A stretch of DNA of 64,000 nucleotides from Scylla paramamosain. Lineage: Eukaryota; Arthropoda; Malacostraca; Decapoda; Portunidae. The position numbers and the translations under genes are program-made. The notes under the pieces are model-generated. The model was not told the origin of the DNA. It ran no database searches and saw nothing but the letters and a program-made list of their open reading frames with translations. The stretch lies in the NCBI RefSeq assembly GCF_035594125.1, contig NC_087192.1:12181501-12245500 (forward strand), in the 5' to 3' direction. Positions within the stretch are counted from its first letter, which is position 1. Every line of letters begins with the position of its first letter. Shown piece by piece: positions 24,811-36,129 of the stretch.

Positions 24811-27800
24811 TTTTTTTTTTTTTTTTTATGTAGGAAGGATACTGGCCAAGGGCAACAAAAATCTAATAAAAAAAAATGCCCACTGAAATGCCAGTCCCTT
24901 AAAAGGGTCAAAGCAGTGGTCAAAAATTGGTGGATAAGTGTCTTGAAACCTCCCTCTTGAAGGAATTCAAGTCATAGGAAGGTGGAAATACAGAAGCAGG
25001 CAAGGAGTTCCAGAGTTTACCAGAGAAAGGGATGAATGATTGAGAATACTGGTTAACTCTTGTGTTAGAGAGGTGGACAGAATAGGAGTGAGAGAAAGAA
25101 GAAAGTCTTGTGCAGCGAGGCCGCGGAAGGAGGGGAGGCATGCAGTTAGCAAGATCAGAAGAGCAGTTAGCATGAAAATAGCGGTAGAAGACAGCTAGAG
25201 ATGCAACATTGCGGCGGTGAGAGAGAGGCTGAAGACAGTCAGTTAGAGGAGAGGAGTTGATGAGACGAAAAGCTTTTGATTCCACCCTGTCTAGAACAGC
25301 AGTATGAGTGGAACCCCCCCAGACATGTGAAGCATACTCCATACATGGACGGATAAGGCCCTTGTACAGAGTTAGCAGCTGGGGGGGTGAGAAAAACTGG
25401 CGGAGACGTCTCAGAACACCTAACTTCATAGAAGCTGTTTTAGCTAGAGATGAGATGTGAAGTTTCCAGTTCAGATTATAAGTAAAGGACAGACCGAGGA
25501 TGTTCAGTGTAGAAGAGGGGGACAGTTGAGTGTCATTGAAGAAGAGGGGATAGTTGTCTGGAAGATTGTGTCGAGTTGATAGATGGAGGAATTGAGTTTT
25601 TGAGGCATTGAACAATACCAAGTTTGCTCTGCCCCAATCAGAAATTTTAGAAAGATCAGAAGTCAGGCGTTCTGTGGCTTCCCTGCGTGATATGTTTACC
25701 TCCTGAAGGGTTGGACGTCTATGAAAAGACGTGGAAAAGTGCAGGGTGGTATCATCAGCATAGGAGTGGATAGGACAAGAAGTTTGGTTTAGAAGATCAT
25801 TAATGAATAATAAGAAGAGAGTGGGTGACAGGACAGAACCCTGAGGAACACCACTGTTAATAGATTTAGGAGAAGAACAGTGCCCGTCTACCACAGCAGC
25901 AATAGAACGGTCAGAAAGGAAACTTGAGATGAAGTTACAGAGAGAAGGATAGAAACCGTAGGAGGGTGGTTTGGAAATCAAAGCTTTGTGCCAGACTCTA
26001 TCAAAGGCTTTTGATATGTCCAAGGCAACAGCAAAAGTTTCACCAAAGTCTCTAAAAGAGGATGACCAAGACTCAGTAAGGAAAGCCAGAAGATCACCAG
26101 TAGAGCGGCCTTGACGGAACCCATACTGGCGATCAGATAGAAGGTTGTGAAGTGATAGATGTTTAAGAATCTTCCTGTTGAGGATAGATTCAAAAACTTT
26201 AGATAAGCAGGAAATTAAAGCAATAGGACGGTAGTTTGAGGGATTAGAGCGGTCACCGTTTTTAGGAACAGGTTGAATGTAGGCAAACTTCCAGCAAGAA
26301 GGAAAGGTAGATGTTGACAGACAGAGCTGAAAGAGTTTGACTAGGCAAGGTGCAAGCACGGAGGCACAGTTTCGGAGAACAATATGAGGGACCCCATCAG
26401 GTCCATAAGCCTTCCGAGGGTTTAGGCCAGCAAGGGCATGGAAAACATCATTACGAAGAATTTTAATACGAGGCATGAAGTAGTCAGAGGGTGGAGGAGA
26501 GGGAGGAACAAGCCCAGAATCGTCCAAGGTAGAGTTTTTAGCAAAGGTTTGAGCAAAGAGTTCAGCTTTAGAAATAGATGTGATAGCAGTGGTGCCATCT
26601 GGTTGAAGTAGAGGAGGGAAAGAAGAAGAAGCAAAGTTATTGGAGATATTTTTGGCTAGATGCCAGAAATCACGAGGGGAGTTAGATCTTGAAAGGTTTT
26701 GACATTTTCTGTTAATGAAGGAGTTTTTGGCTAGTTGGAGAACAGACTTGGCATGGTTCCGGGCAGAAATATAAAGTGCATGAGATTCTGGTGAAGGAAG
26801 GCTTAAGTACCTTTTGTGGGCCACCTCTCTATCATGTATAGCACGAGAACAAGCTGTGTTAAACCAAGGTTTAGAAGGTTTAGGACGAGAAAAAGAGTGA
26901 GGAATGTACGCCTCCATGCCAGACACTATCACCTCTGTTATGCGCTCAGCACACAAAGACGGGTCTCTGACACGGAAGCAGTAGTCATTCCAAGGAAAAT
27001 CAGCAAAATACCACCTCAGGTCCCCCCAACTAGCAGAGGCAAAATGCCAGAGGCACCTTCGCTTAGGGGGATCCTGAGGAGGGATTGGAGTGATAGGACA
27101 AGATAAAGATATGAGATTGTGATCGGAGGAGCCCAACGGAGAAGAAAGGGTGACAGCATAAGCAGAAGGATTAGAGGTCAGGAAAAGGTCAAGAATGTTG
27201 GGCGTATCTCCAAGACGGTCAGGAATACGAGTAGGGTGTTGCACCAATTGCTCTAGGTCATGGAGGATAGCAAAGTTGTAGGCTAGTTCACCAGGATGGT
27301 CAGTGAAGGGAGAGGAAAGCCAAAGCTGGTGGTGAACATTGAAGTCTCCAAGAATGGAGATCTCTGCAAAAGGGAAGAGGGTCAGAATGTGCTCCACTTT
27401 GGAAGTTAAGTAGTCAAAGAATTTCTTATAGTCAGAGGAGTTAGGAGAGAGGTATACAGCACAGATAAATTTAGTATGAGAATGACTCTGTAGTCGTAGC
27501 CAGATGGTGGAAAACTCGAAAGATTCAAGAGCGTGGGCACGAGAGCAGGTTAAGTCATCGCGCACATAAACGCAGCATCCAGCTTTGGATCGAAAATGAG
27601 GATAGAGAAAGTAGGAGGGAACAGAAAAGGGGCTACTGTCAGTTGCCTCAGACACCTGAGTTTCAGTGAGGAAAAGAAGATGAGGTTTAGAAGAGGAGAG
27701 GTGGTGTTCTACAGATTGAAAATTAGATCTTAGACCGTGAATGTTGCAGAAGTTAATGAAGAAAAAGTTGAGGGGGGTGTCAAGACACTTAGGGTCGTCG

Positions 27801-28120
27801 ACGGAAAGGCAGTCCGACCTGGGGACATTTATGGTCCCCTCCCCAGATGGGGACTCCGAGGCTGGTTTAGGAGTCGCCATGATTTTAAAATTTTTTGAGT
27901 GAAGGGTGTGTGTGTTATTAGGTGCTTGTAGTTTTGTGTGGAGGAAGAGAGTTGTCTTTAGAGGGCAGGCTGTGACTACCCCCTTGTGTTGTGAGACACA
28001 AAGAGAAACGTTCAGTGAGGTCACAGCTGGGTTTAATGATAAGTTCACAGCACCCCCTGAACAGTGCTTTAGACCTCACTGGGAGTAATTATTGTTTCGG
28101 CAGGTGTCTACTGCCTCCTC
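24811..28120 (-). mobile_element. J1 LINE, full-length copy B with intact ORF
   Basis: The copy runs on the minus strand from its 5' terminus GGAGGAGGCAGTAGACACCT (28120) to a poly(A) tail, seen as 17 T at 24811-24827. A 5' UTR of about 240 bp, one long ORF and a 3' UTR of about 90 bp total 3.3 kb. No separate ORF1 is present. No clear target duplication was found, though GGAGGAGGCA also occurs about 24 bp upstream of the 5' end. It lies in the transcriptional sense of the ADAM17-like gene. Confidence 0.93.
24920..27880 (-). CDS. LINE endonuclease / reverse transcriptase (986 aa, intact)
   Basis: This is a single-ORF non-LTR retrotransposon polyprotein, and its product would nick DNA and reverse-transcribe its own RNA at the target. 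An APE-type endonuclease occupies residues ~35-275: [10 protein letters not shown] (catalytic Asn region), LTETQ (Glu at ~73), [13 protein letters not shown] (~177) and SSDHNLIS (~251). RT spans ~430-720: [50 protein letters not shown] (Asp at ~621), [15 protein letters not shown] and [11 protein letters not shown] (YADD at ~707-710). The C-terminal domain ends [17 protein letters not shown] chose the ATG at 27880 ([15 protein letters not shown]) because copies A and C start there. The frame stays open 56 codons upstream in this copy only. The closest annotated relatives in crabs are named jockey-like; clade not tested. Confidence 0.92.
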   Translation of the reverse strand: MATPKPASESPSGEGTINVPRSDCLSVDDPKCLDTPLNFFFINFCNIHGLRSNFQSVEHHLSSSKPHLLFLTETQVSEATDSSPFSVPSYFLYPHFRSKAGCCVYVRDDLTCSRAHALESFEFSTIWLRLQSHSHTKFICAVYLSPNSSDYKKFFDYLTSKVEHILTLFPFAEISILGDFNVHHQLWLSSPFTDHPGELAYNFAILHDLEQLVQHPTRIPDRLGDTPNILDLFLTSNPSAYAVTLSSPLGSSDHNLISLSCPITPIPPQDPPKRRCLWHFASASWGDLRWYFADFPWNDYCFRVRDPSLCAERITEVIVSGMEAYIPHSFSRPKPSKPWFNTACSRAIHDREVAHKRYLSLPSPESHALYISARNHAKSVLQLAKNSFINRKCQNLSRSNSPRDFWHLAKNISNNFASSSFPPLLQPDGTTAITSISKAELFAQTFAKNSTLDDSGLVPPSPPPSDYFMPRIKILRNDVFHALAGLNPRKAYGPDGVPHIVLRNCASVLAPCLVKLFQLCLSTSTFPSCWKFAYIQPVPKNGDRSNPSNYRPIALISCLSKVFESILNRKILKHLSLHNLLSDRQYGFRQGRSTGDLLAFLTESWSSSFRDFGETFAVALDISKAFDRVWHKALISKPPSYGFYPSLCNFISSFLSDRSIAAVVDGHCSSPKSINSGVPQGSVLSPTLFLLFINDLLNQTSCPIHSYADDTTLHFSTSFHRRPTLQEVNISRREATERLTSDLSKISDWGRANLVLFNASKTQFLHLSTRHNLPDNYPLFFNDTQLSPSSTLNILGLSFTYNLNWKLHISSLAKTASMKLGVLRRLRQFFSPPQLLTLYKGLIRPCMEYASHVWGGSTHTAVLDRVESKAFRLINSSPLTDCLQPLSHRRNVASLAVFYRYFHANCSSDLANCMPPLLPRPRCTRLSSFSHSYSVHLSNTRVNQYSQSFIPFSGKLWNSLPASVFPPSYDLNSFKREVSRHLSTNF

Positions 28121-28363
28121 CTTACATTTATTACTTGCCTCCTCCTAGCCCATTTATATAGAAGAGGAGTCTCCATAGTAGTCTGCCAGGGAAGTGACAC
28201 CCAGGGAAGTGACTCCTTAGCAATACAAGTGTACAAGTCAAGTTTTGTGCACAGTGAGCAGTGACTGACTCTCCTGTGTGCTTGTGGGCACTCTTCCATT
28301 TTGTAATAGTTTCTTGTGTCTTTTGTTAGTTTCCCTGTTTGTTTTAAATGTTGCTGTGGGCTG
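28121..28363. other. Spacer between head-to-head LINE copies
   Basis: It contains a TATA-like CCCATTTATATAGAAGAGG (about 28150) and no ORF of note. Whether it belongs to the 5' end of the plus-strand copy or to the target is unclear. Confidence 0.35.
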
Positions 28364-30922
28364 ACTACTTAACTTCCAAAGTGGAGCACATTCTGACTCT
28401 CTTCCCTTTTGCAGAGATATCCATTCTTGGAAACTTCAATGTTCACCACCAGCTTAGGCTTTCCTCTCCTTTCACTGACCATCCTGATGAACTAGCCTTC
28501 AACTTTGCTATCCTCCACGACCTAGAGTAATTGGTGCAACACTCTGACTGTCTTGGTGATAAGCCCAACATTCTTGATCTTTTCCTAACTTCTAATTCTT
28601 CTGCTTATGCTGTTACCCTCTCTTCTCCGTTGGGCTCCTCCAATCACAATCTCAAATCTGTATCTTGTCCTATCGCTTCAATCCCTCCTCAGGATCCCCT
28701 TAAGCGGAGGTGCCTCTGGCGTTTTGCCTCTGCTAGTTGGGGGGACCTGAGGAGGTATTTTGCTGATTGTCCTTGGAATGAGTACTGCTCCTGTGTCAGA
28801 GACCTGTCTTTGTGTGCCAAGTGCATAACAGAGGTGATAGTGTCTGGCAAGGAGGCATACATTCCTCACTCCTTTTCTCAACCTAAACCTTCCAAACACA
28901 GCCTGTTCTCGTGCTATACATGATAGAGGAGAGGTGGTCCATGAAAGGTACTTAAGCTTTCCATCACCAGAATCTCATGCGCTTTATATTTCTGCCCGGA
29001 ACCATGCCAAGTCTGTTCTCCAACTAGCCAAAAACTCCTTCATTAATAGAAAGTGTCAAAATCTTTCAAGATCTAACTCCCCTCGTGACTTCTGTCATCT
29101 AGCCAAAAACATCTCCTATAACTCTGCTTCTTCTTCTTTCCCTCCTTTATTTCAACCAAATGGCACCACTGCTATCACATCTATCTCTAAAGCTGAACTC
29201 TTTGCTCAAACCTTTGCTAAAAACTCTACCTTAGATGATTTAGGGCCTGTTCCTCCCTCTCCTCTACTCTCTGACCACTTCATCCTACCTATTAAAATTC
29301 TTCGCAATGATCTTTTCCATGCCCTCGCCGGCCTTAACCCTTGGAAGGCTTATGGGCCTGATGGGGTCCCTCCTATTGTTCTCCGAAACTGTGCCTCCAT
29401 GCTTGCACCTTTCCTAATCAAACTCTTTTTACCCTGTCTGTCAACATCTACTTTTCCTTCTTGCTGGAAGTTTGCCTACATTCAGCCTGTTCCTAAAAAG
29501 GGTGACCATTCTACTCCCTCAAACTACTGTCCTATTGCTTTAATTTCCTGCCTATCTAAAGTTTTTAATCTATCCTCAACAGCAAGATTCTTAAACATCT
29601 ATCACTTCACAACCTTCTATCTGATCACCAGAATGGGTTTCATCAAGGCTGCTCTACTGGTGATCTTCTGGCTTTCCTTACTGAATCTTGGTCATCCTCT
29701 TTTAGAGATTTTGGTGAAACTTTTATTGTTGCTTTAGATATATCAAAAGCTTTTGATAGAGTCTGGCACAAAGCTTTAATTTCCAAACTACCCTCCTACA
29801 GCTTCTATCCTTCTCTCTGTGACTTCATCTCAAGTTTCCTTTCTGAACATTCTATTGCTGCTGTGGTAGACAATCAATGTTCTTCTCCTAAATCTATTAA
29901 CAGTGGTGTTCCTCAGGGTTCTGTCCTGTCACCCACTCTCTTCCTGTTATTCATTAATGACCTTCTAAACCAAACTTCTTGTCCTATCCACTCCTACACT
30001 GATGATACCACCCTGCACTTTTCCACATCTTTCCATAGACACCCAAGCCTTCAGGAAGTAAACATTTCATGCAGGGAAGCCACAGAATGCCTGACTTCTG
30101 ATCTTTCTAAAATTTCTGATTGGGCAGAGCAATGCCTCAAAAACTCAATTCCTCTATCTATCAACTCAACACAACCTTCCAGACAACTATCGCTTCTTCT
30201 TCAATGACACTCAACTATCCCCCTCTTCTACACTGAACATCCTTGGTCTATCCTTTACTTATAATCTGAACTGGAAACTTCACATCTCATCTCTAGCTAT
30301 AACAGCTTCTATTAAGTTAGGCATTCTGAGATGTCTCTGCCAGTTTTTCTCACCTCCCCAACAGCTAACTCTGTACAAGGGACTTATCCATCCATGTATG
30401 GAGTATGCTTCACATGTCTGGGAGGGTTCCACTCATACCACTCTTCTAGACAGGGTGGAATCAAAAGCTTTTCATCTCATCAACTCCTCTCCTCTAACTG
30501 CCTATCTTTAGCCTCTCTCTTATAGCTGCAATGTTGCATCTCTGGCTATCTTCTACTGCTATTTTCATGCTAACTGCTCTTCTGATCTTGCCAACTGTAT
30601 GCCTCCACTCCTCCTGCATCCTTGCTGCACAAGACTTTCTCCTTTCTCTCACCCCTATTCTGTCCACCTCCATAATGCAAGAGTTAACCAGTATTCTCAA
30701 TCATTCATCCCTTTCTCTGGTAAACTCTGGAACTCTCTGCATGCCTCTCTATTTCCACCTTCCTGTGACTTGAATTCCTTCAAGAGGGAGATTTCAAGAC
30801 ACTTATCCTTCAATTTTTGACTACTGCTTTGGATCCTGTTCTGGGACTGCCATCTTGGCTTCTTTTTTATTGGATTTTTGTTGCCCTTGGCCAGTGTCCC
30901 TCTTACATAAAAAAAAAAAAAG
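28364..30922 (+). mobile_element. J1 LINE, 5'-truncated decayed copy D
   Basis: It starts inside the endonuclease domain ([20 protein letters not shown]) and runs to the 3' end with poly(A) at about 30908-30922. Blocks such as [19 protein letters not shown] and [20 protein letters not shown] are readable. The YADD is changed to YTDD (HSYTDDTTLHF), and frameshifts and stops occur near 28529, 28915, 29566 and 30130. It lies head to head with copy B about 240 bp away. Confidence 0.9.
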
Positions 30923-30923
30923 C

Positions 30924-31300
30924 TATAACACTGTTGGGCAGTGGGAGGACTGTCACAGTGGGTGGAAGCCCAATGGGGTATTATACCTTGATGATATGCA
31001 TGTTATCATATGCTAACTGTTTTTCCTAGATGTGGTGGTCAATTCTTATGCAGCTGTGGGTGCTTAGTGCTGTTTGGAGCATCACCCTTGTCTGTAGGGT
31101 TGGTAAAACAATATGGCAAACTCAACTTGTTGTGACCTGGAGTTACGACCACTGTGAATAGGGTGCAGGAGTCACAAGGGACCCTGTACACCCATCTGTG
31201 AGCCCTCCACTGAGTCCACATAAGAGGTGGCTCAGTGAAGTTAGTCCAGGCGCAGCAGCTTGGTGAAGGGGCTGGAAATTGTGGTCGTAACAATATATAC
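30924..31300. other. Spacer, nothing recognised
   Basis: No domain or clear repeat was recognised. Confidence 0.4.
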
Positions 31301-31309
31301 ACTAAACAA

Positions 31310-31770
31310 GCATGGCAAAACACTTTGCCACTTTAGCCTTCTCACAACAGACAACTGTCTATTCTCAATACTCAAAGTGTAGGTACAGGAACAAGTTACA
31401 TCATTGTGTACACAGATGCAACAACCAGCTTTGGTTTGAAATTGAGAATAGAAAACATAAAAGAGAAAAGAAAACAGTAAGTTGTATAGGCTTGTGAGAA
31501 ATAGAAGGTAAGGTCTCGAGTAAATTAAGTGATATTCTACAAAAAGCAAGTTAGATCTGTGACTGCAAATGATTATAATAATAATAATAATGATAATATT
31601 GATAATAATAACAATGCAAAAGTTACATAAACTATCAAGACATCCTAAGTCCATTACTAAAAGATGGTCTAGTATGGAGGCATTTATGATTCCCACCCCA
31701 GATGGAGACTCTGAGACGGTTTTTTCTATGTTCCATGACAATAATATTAGTTTTAAGATTGTGTAGATAT
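31310..31770 (-). mobile_element. J1 LINE, degenerate 5' fragment
   Basis: On the minus strand ESPSGVGIINAS, then RSNLLFVEYHLIYSRPYLLF and QTKAGCCICVHNDVTCSCT parallel the N-terminus and endonuclease start of the J1 ORF. An ATT-type triplet expansion (31576-31605) interrupts it. It is the most diverged J1 copy in the window. Confidence 0.7.
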
Positions 31771-31799
31771 ACTGCAGCATGAATTGTATAGTGTCAACA

Positions 31800-32035
31800 G
31801 TTAGAGAGATTGTCTAGACTCTAGAGTGCAAGCTACAACTGCACTCAGTGTTAAGACATGAAAGAAAACATGCAAAGTGGACACTTTAAAGATGACAGTG
31901 AAAACTAGTAACCAGAACAAGTTATTTTCCTGCTATGATCAAATTCATTGATCCTTTGTGTAGCACCTCATGCAATCATAAACTGATACCAAAGATCTTA
32001 ATAAACACCACTTTTTTCTCTTTTTCAAACCATAC
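31800..32035. other. Intron just downstream of the ADAM17-like donor
   Basis: Plain AT-rich sequence; no repeat was recognised. Confidence 0.4.
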
Positions 32036-32189
32036 CTTCCAAGTGCATTAAACTGTACTTCTTTGATCTTATTGAAACGATGATTACTCTCTGTGGTTCC
32101 TCTTTTCACAATATGATGCTTGAAGGCTGAAGAATCAATTAATTCATAATACTTCAAGTTGGGATGGTATGGCCGTGGTTTGAAGAAAC
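32036..32189 (-). CDS. ADAM17: ADAM17/TACE homologue, prodomain exon (upstream)
   Basis: The minus-strand acceptor TTATCTTTTCAG precedes 154 nt of open frame, followed by a donor GTATGG. The exon supplies two bases of a Gly codon, 50 codons (FFKPRPYHPNLKYYELID..., KHHIVKRGTTESNHRF, KIKEVQFNALG) and AG of an Arg codon completed by the exon at 1721-1821. The arrangement (a short acidic/aromatic helix, an R-G/K-R element, then a F-x-A-L-x-R-x-F strand) matches the start of the ADAM17/TACE prodomain. The preceding exon, with the signal peptide, would end in one base of the Gly codon; I could not find it in 32190-64000. Function is inferred from family only. Confidence 0.78.
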
Positions 32190-33163
32190 CTGAAAAGATA
32201 ATTTATATATTTATTACAAACTTAATAAAAAAGAATTACAAGCTATGTGTGTAGATTGCAAGAATAAGAGACACTTAAGAATCAAGAATCAAGGATAAAT
32301 AAAAAATGGCAAATACCTCATTTATCTTTGTAAAGAATAGGATCAACATAAACTATTTAAAAGAAGGTTAACCTTGGGCACAAAAAAAAAAAAATTACAA
32401 AAATTGTTTGAAGACTGGTTTGAAGACTATTAGTTTGAGCTGGGGATTTTTTTTTTATATATATATATATATATATAAATTCCTGTTTGCAGAACTTCAC
32501 TTTCTGATCACACTGACCTTACTCACACTCCTTCCATCTCCTCTCCCACTTACAAACCCTTTTTTCCCTAGAGGAAGGTGTGGTCATTCTTCAGTCCCAG
32601 TCTCATATTACCACTTCTTCACTTCTTTTCCTTGGAAGTTTATTGTATGTACTATAATAACCATGTAAATAGGAATTCATTTGAAAATCAATAAATCTCA
32701 GTTAAAAAAAATTGTAAAAAGTCTGCATGAAATCACTCAGAATACAGAGATCATTGAATTTATGAGAATTTTGTGGCATGTTTAACTCCTTTCCTGAATA
32801 GGGATTGCCATTCCATCCATGTTTCTTGGTGACTAAGCCAAGCCTCATCTCACTACACCTGATTAACTATATGGCACTTGGAAGCTTCTTTATCTTTACA
32901 AATATCTGTCTTTTGTGCATGCATAGGTATTAACTCTGTTTTGAAGCCCATCTGAAATACAGTGTTTCCCGCATATTCACAGTTCAGTACTTGTGGTTTC
33001 ACATATTTGCATATTTTTACCAAATGTCCCCACAGGCTCAGTCTTTCAGCCCAAAGAGCCTGAATTATTCTTTCAATTATCGTAAATAACAGTAAATCCT
33101 CAATATAATAAACACATATGGAGGAAAGGTGCATTACTGAAAACAAAAAAAATCACTATATCC

Positions 33164-33165
<2 letters not shown>
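32190..33165. other. AT-rich intron or flank, nothing recognised
   Basis: There is a short TA run near 32458-32476 and no coding signal. A signal-peptide exon was looked for and not found. Confidence 0.4.
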
Positions 33166-33166
<1 letters not shown>

Positions 33167-33235
<69 letters not shown>

Positions 33236-33264
33236 GTAGCTGTGTAATAGCCAGTGACCTTGAT

Positions 33265-33342
<78 letters not shown>
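33167..33342. repeat. (GA)n / (CT)n inverted pair
   Basis: (GA)n at 33167-33232 and (CT)n at 33267-33342 are separated by 34 bp of unique sequence, giving a long GA/CT hairpin in either strand. Confidence 0.97.
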
Positions 33343-33344
<2 letters not shown>

Positions 33345-33429
33345 TACTGGCTGCTGTGGCGAGCAGACATGTCTGTTTGAGCTCCCATTTCTGTTCCCTA
33401 TTCCTACGGACATGGAAGTGCTGGTGAGA

Positions 33430-34412
33430 AAGTAGAGGAAGACCCAAAAATTATCTCATTCAACAAGAAAGAAATGACAATGATAAAGGACGTAATTGAC
33501 ATCTTGTTACCTGAAATAGCCAAGGTATTTACCATCTCAGTGATCATTGCCATGACTGCAGCAGTGAAAAAACAAACATTTGATAGCTTCTTGTTACAAC
33601 GGCAACCCCTACAAATGAAATACGAGTGCGGCAGACTGAAGCAATACCAGAAAAGTGATAACCTATGCATTTACAGAATGGAGGAGGAAAGTGAAGAAAG
33701 TAAGAAGGCACTGGAAGAGAAAGTGATCAAGCTTGCTTCAAGCATGGGTGTCAGTTTACAAGCCAATGACATCTCAATGGTTCAGCAATTGGGGAAGCCT
33801 CAAGACCATGAATGCCATCACTGTGAGATTCTGTTGAAGAAAAAGAGAAACACACTCCTGCATAAAAAAGATGAACTGAAGAAAAAAGACAGCCAAGTGT
33901 TCACCTATGAAAAGCTGACACCCATACAATTTGCAATGAGGCAAATGGTGAAGGAAGAAGCTGGTGTGAAGGTTACAACAAGGAACGGTAAGATTGTGGC
34001 TTGGGTGACTGACAATCTGAATTTGGCCATAGAGATCAACACTCTAGATGACCTGAGCAAAGTGGTATCATGACACTGGACCTGAAACAACTACAAATGG
34101 AATATATCATATGGGAAAATACCATATATCACGTGTGGAGTACAACCATGTTCACCAAAAAAACCTGTTTCCAGAGGTAAATCAGGAGTTAATGTAATGT
34201 TTCAATGATTTGTAAAGATATTTCTATACCGTCATTAAATGTCTGTAGTCTCAAGAGCAAATTGCGAGTTCCAGATTTTACTGATTTGTGTAAAATTCAT
34301 GATTTATTGTGTTTTAGTGAAATATGATGTGATGAAATTGACATGCAGAATGTGAAGGATTCATTTAATAGCATTGGCTTTGAAGTTTACTATTGTGTAA
34401 GAAACAAAATCG
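33430..34412 (+). mobile_element. R3 LINE: ORF1 and start of the endonuclease
   Basis: The ORF1-like protein at 33474-34073 (199 aa) has the lay-out of RRM-type non-LTR ORF1 proteins: a hydrophobic/coil start, NLCIYRMEEESEESKKALEE, VIKLASSMGVSLQANDISMV, GKPQDHE, then KKKDSQVFTYEKLTP and KVTTRNGKIVAWVTDN. It would bind the element's RNA. About 130 bp further, LNVCSLKSKLRVPDFTDLCK, LLCFSEI and DEIDMQNVKDSFNSIGFEVY match the first strands of an APE-type endonuclease (ORF2). The Glu of the SE-T motif is present; a stop follows at about 34325. The frame is lost where Gypsy-like sequence starts. Confidence 0.7.
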
Positions 34413-34582
34413 GTTTATGTACGATATGTTGGGCCAGTTGGCATCACTGGCTACGCGGGCAAGCTTGGGCAGTGTGGAGCCACACACTGTCCAGCAAGGT
34501 CACTTCTTGTGCGCTCTTCAATAATGCCATAGGAAGTTGGAACTGTGTCCATCCACACATCTAATATGGCGCACTGAGTAGG

Positions 34583-35346
34583 ATGCAACCAAAAGACACC
34601 AACATGGCTGCATCAAGACCAAGGCTTTTCACACCTGTTGGCAGGCGACGTCCAAATGTCGCCAGCTCTTCCCAGCATCTGATACCCTCCAGCAACCTGA
34701 ACATCATCTTGGACATGGACAACCTGGTTGGGCTGTTTGCCTCTGCATGCACGAGCAGTGGTAACTTCTGGCCTGTACAGGCTCCGAGACCCTGTGGACA
34801 GAAGACAGTGGCCACGCCGCTGAAATGCGAGGGTGACATGACAGCGGCAGCTTTCTGGACATGGAGAAAGTCAATGGAGGCCTGCATGCAGCTAAACGAA
34901 CGGACACTGTCAGTATCTGTCATCCACATATGCCTGAATTGTGTTTCCAAACTACAGCAGACAATCGACACCAGGTTCACTGGAGACAAGTGGGAGAATC
35001 TCACACCCAAACAAGCCCTCAACGCAATTGGTGAGTTGGTCACGCACTCAACAAACCAAGCTGTCCAGTGGAGCAGCTTCTTCAGTAGCAGGCAGGGTGA
35101 GCTGGAACCCATGAAGGACTATTTCCAGCGGTGTTCTGCAGAAGCTGCTGAGTGCGATTTCCAGTATCCCGTGTGTGAAGGGGACCTCTCAGACTACATG
35201 CTCTTGTGGAAACTCGTGGTCAGCCTCAGTGATCCAGTCCTGAAGGAGGTGTTCCAAGGATGTCCTGCCTTCACCAGTGTCGAGAAGTTACGTGAAAAGT
35301 GTTTTGCCCATGAGGCAGCAGTTCACGACTCAGGTGAATGGGGTTG
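34583..35346 (+). CDS. Gypsy gag (capsid-like) ORF, 254 aa
   Basis: The ORF is the capsid part of the Gypsy polyprotein, with CEGDMTAAAFWTWRKSMEAC followed by helical repeats and FSSRQGELEPMKDYFQRCS, a typical retrotransposon gag arrangement. It is open for 254 codons and ends at a stop just before the zinc-knuckle region, which continues in another frame (35460-35560). Confidence 0.7.
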
Positions 35347-35454
35347 AGCGCCTGGCAGCGCAGCGGTAGCTGTAGGTACTGTGTGCACCAAGGACAAGGA
35401 GGATGTGGAGTGCGCTGCCACCTCCTGACCTGCCAATCACTCAAGCTTCACAAG

Positions 35455-35772
35455 GTGTGGTACGTTCCATGGCCATGGCAAGGGCCAGTGCCCCACAAGT
35501 GGGGCCCAATGCCTCAAGTATTTGAAAATGGGGCATTTTAAAAAGTGTTGTAAAGGAAAAGTGGCCAGCTGTAAGGACGTGGCTGCAGTAATGGGACCCA
35601 TGACAGCTGCCACAAGTCAGCTGTTCCTCCATCCGCGATTGGAAGTGAAGATAACACAGGGCATGCATGGTATCGGCCCTGCAAGTGTTCTGGCAGTGGC
35701 AGATACAGGTGCTATGGTGTGTGTGGCTGGTACTACTCTTATGAGCAAGCTTCAGTTATGTACTGATTAACT
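35455..35772 (+). pseudogene. Gypsy nucleocapsid zinc knuckle and protease
   Basis: A Cys/His-rich segment (CGTFHGHGKGQCP, then YLKMGHFKKCCKGK) precedes a retropepsin-like stretch SVLAVADTGAMVCVAGTTLM with the catalytic D-T-G. The frame is broken from gag upstream and stops at 35770. Confidence 0.7.
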
Positions 35773-36129
35773 AAGAAAGTGTTAAGGACCTGAGAGATGT
35801 GGCAGACATGTAGGTCCAGTGCTTAGGTTCCACTACATGCCACATTAGCTCTGGAGACCAGTCCATGAAGCAAGAGTTGTATTTTGTGCACTCGGCAAAG
35901 GACATGTACCTTTCCCTGGAAGCCTGCATGGGGCTCGGTCTGGTGCCTGAAAACTTTCCGCGACACACACAGTTCCTGATAGGAGCAGCATGCAACAAGG
36001 AAGCTTGAGGGGACAAGAGTTGCCAGGTACCGCACAGCCCTACTGAAGTGCCCTTCTCCCCTCTGGAGGAGAATGTTGCAGGGCTTGAGGGGTGGTTTCT
36101 GAAGCACTTTTCATCAATGACTTTCAACA

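Noticed and set aside
24920..28048. 1042-codon version of the LINE ORF starting at 28048
   Set aside because: The extra 56 codons correspond to 5' UTR in the other full-length copies, where the same frame is not kept; the ATG at 27880 is shared.
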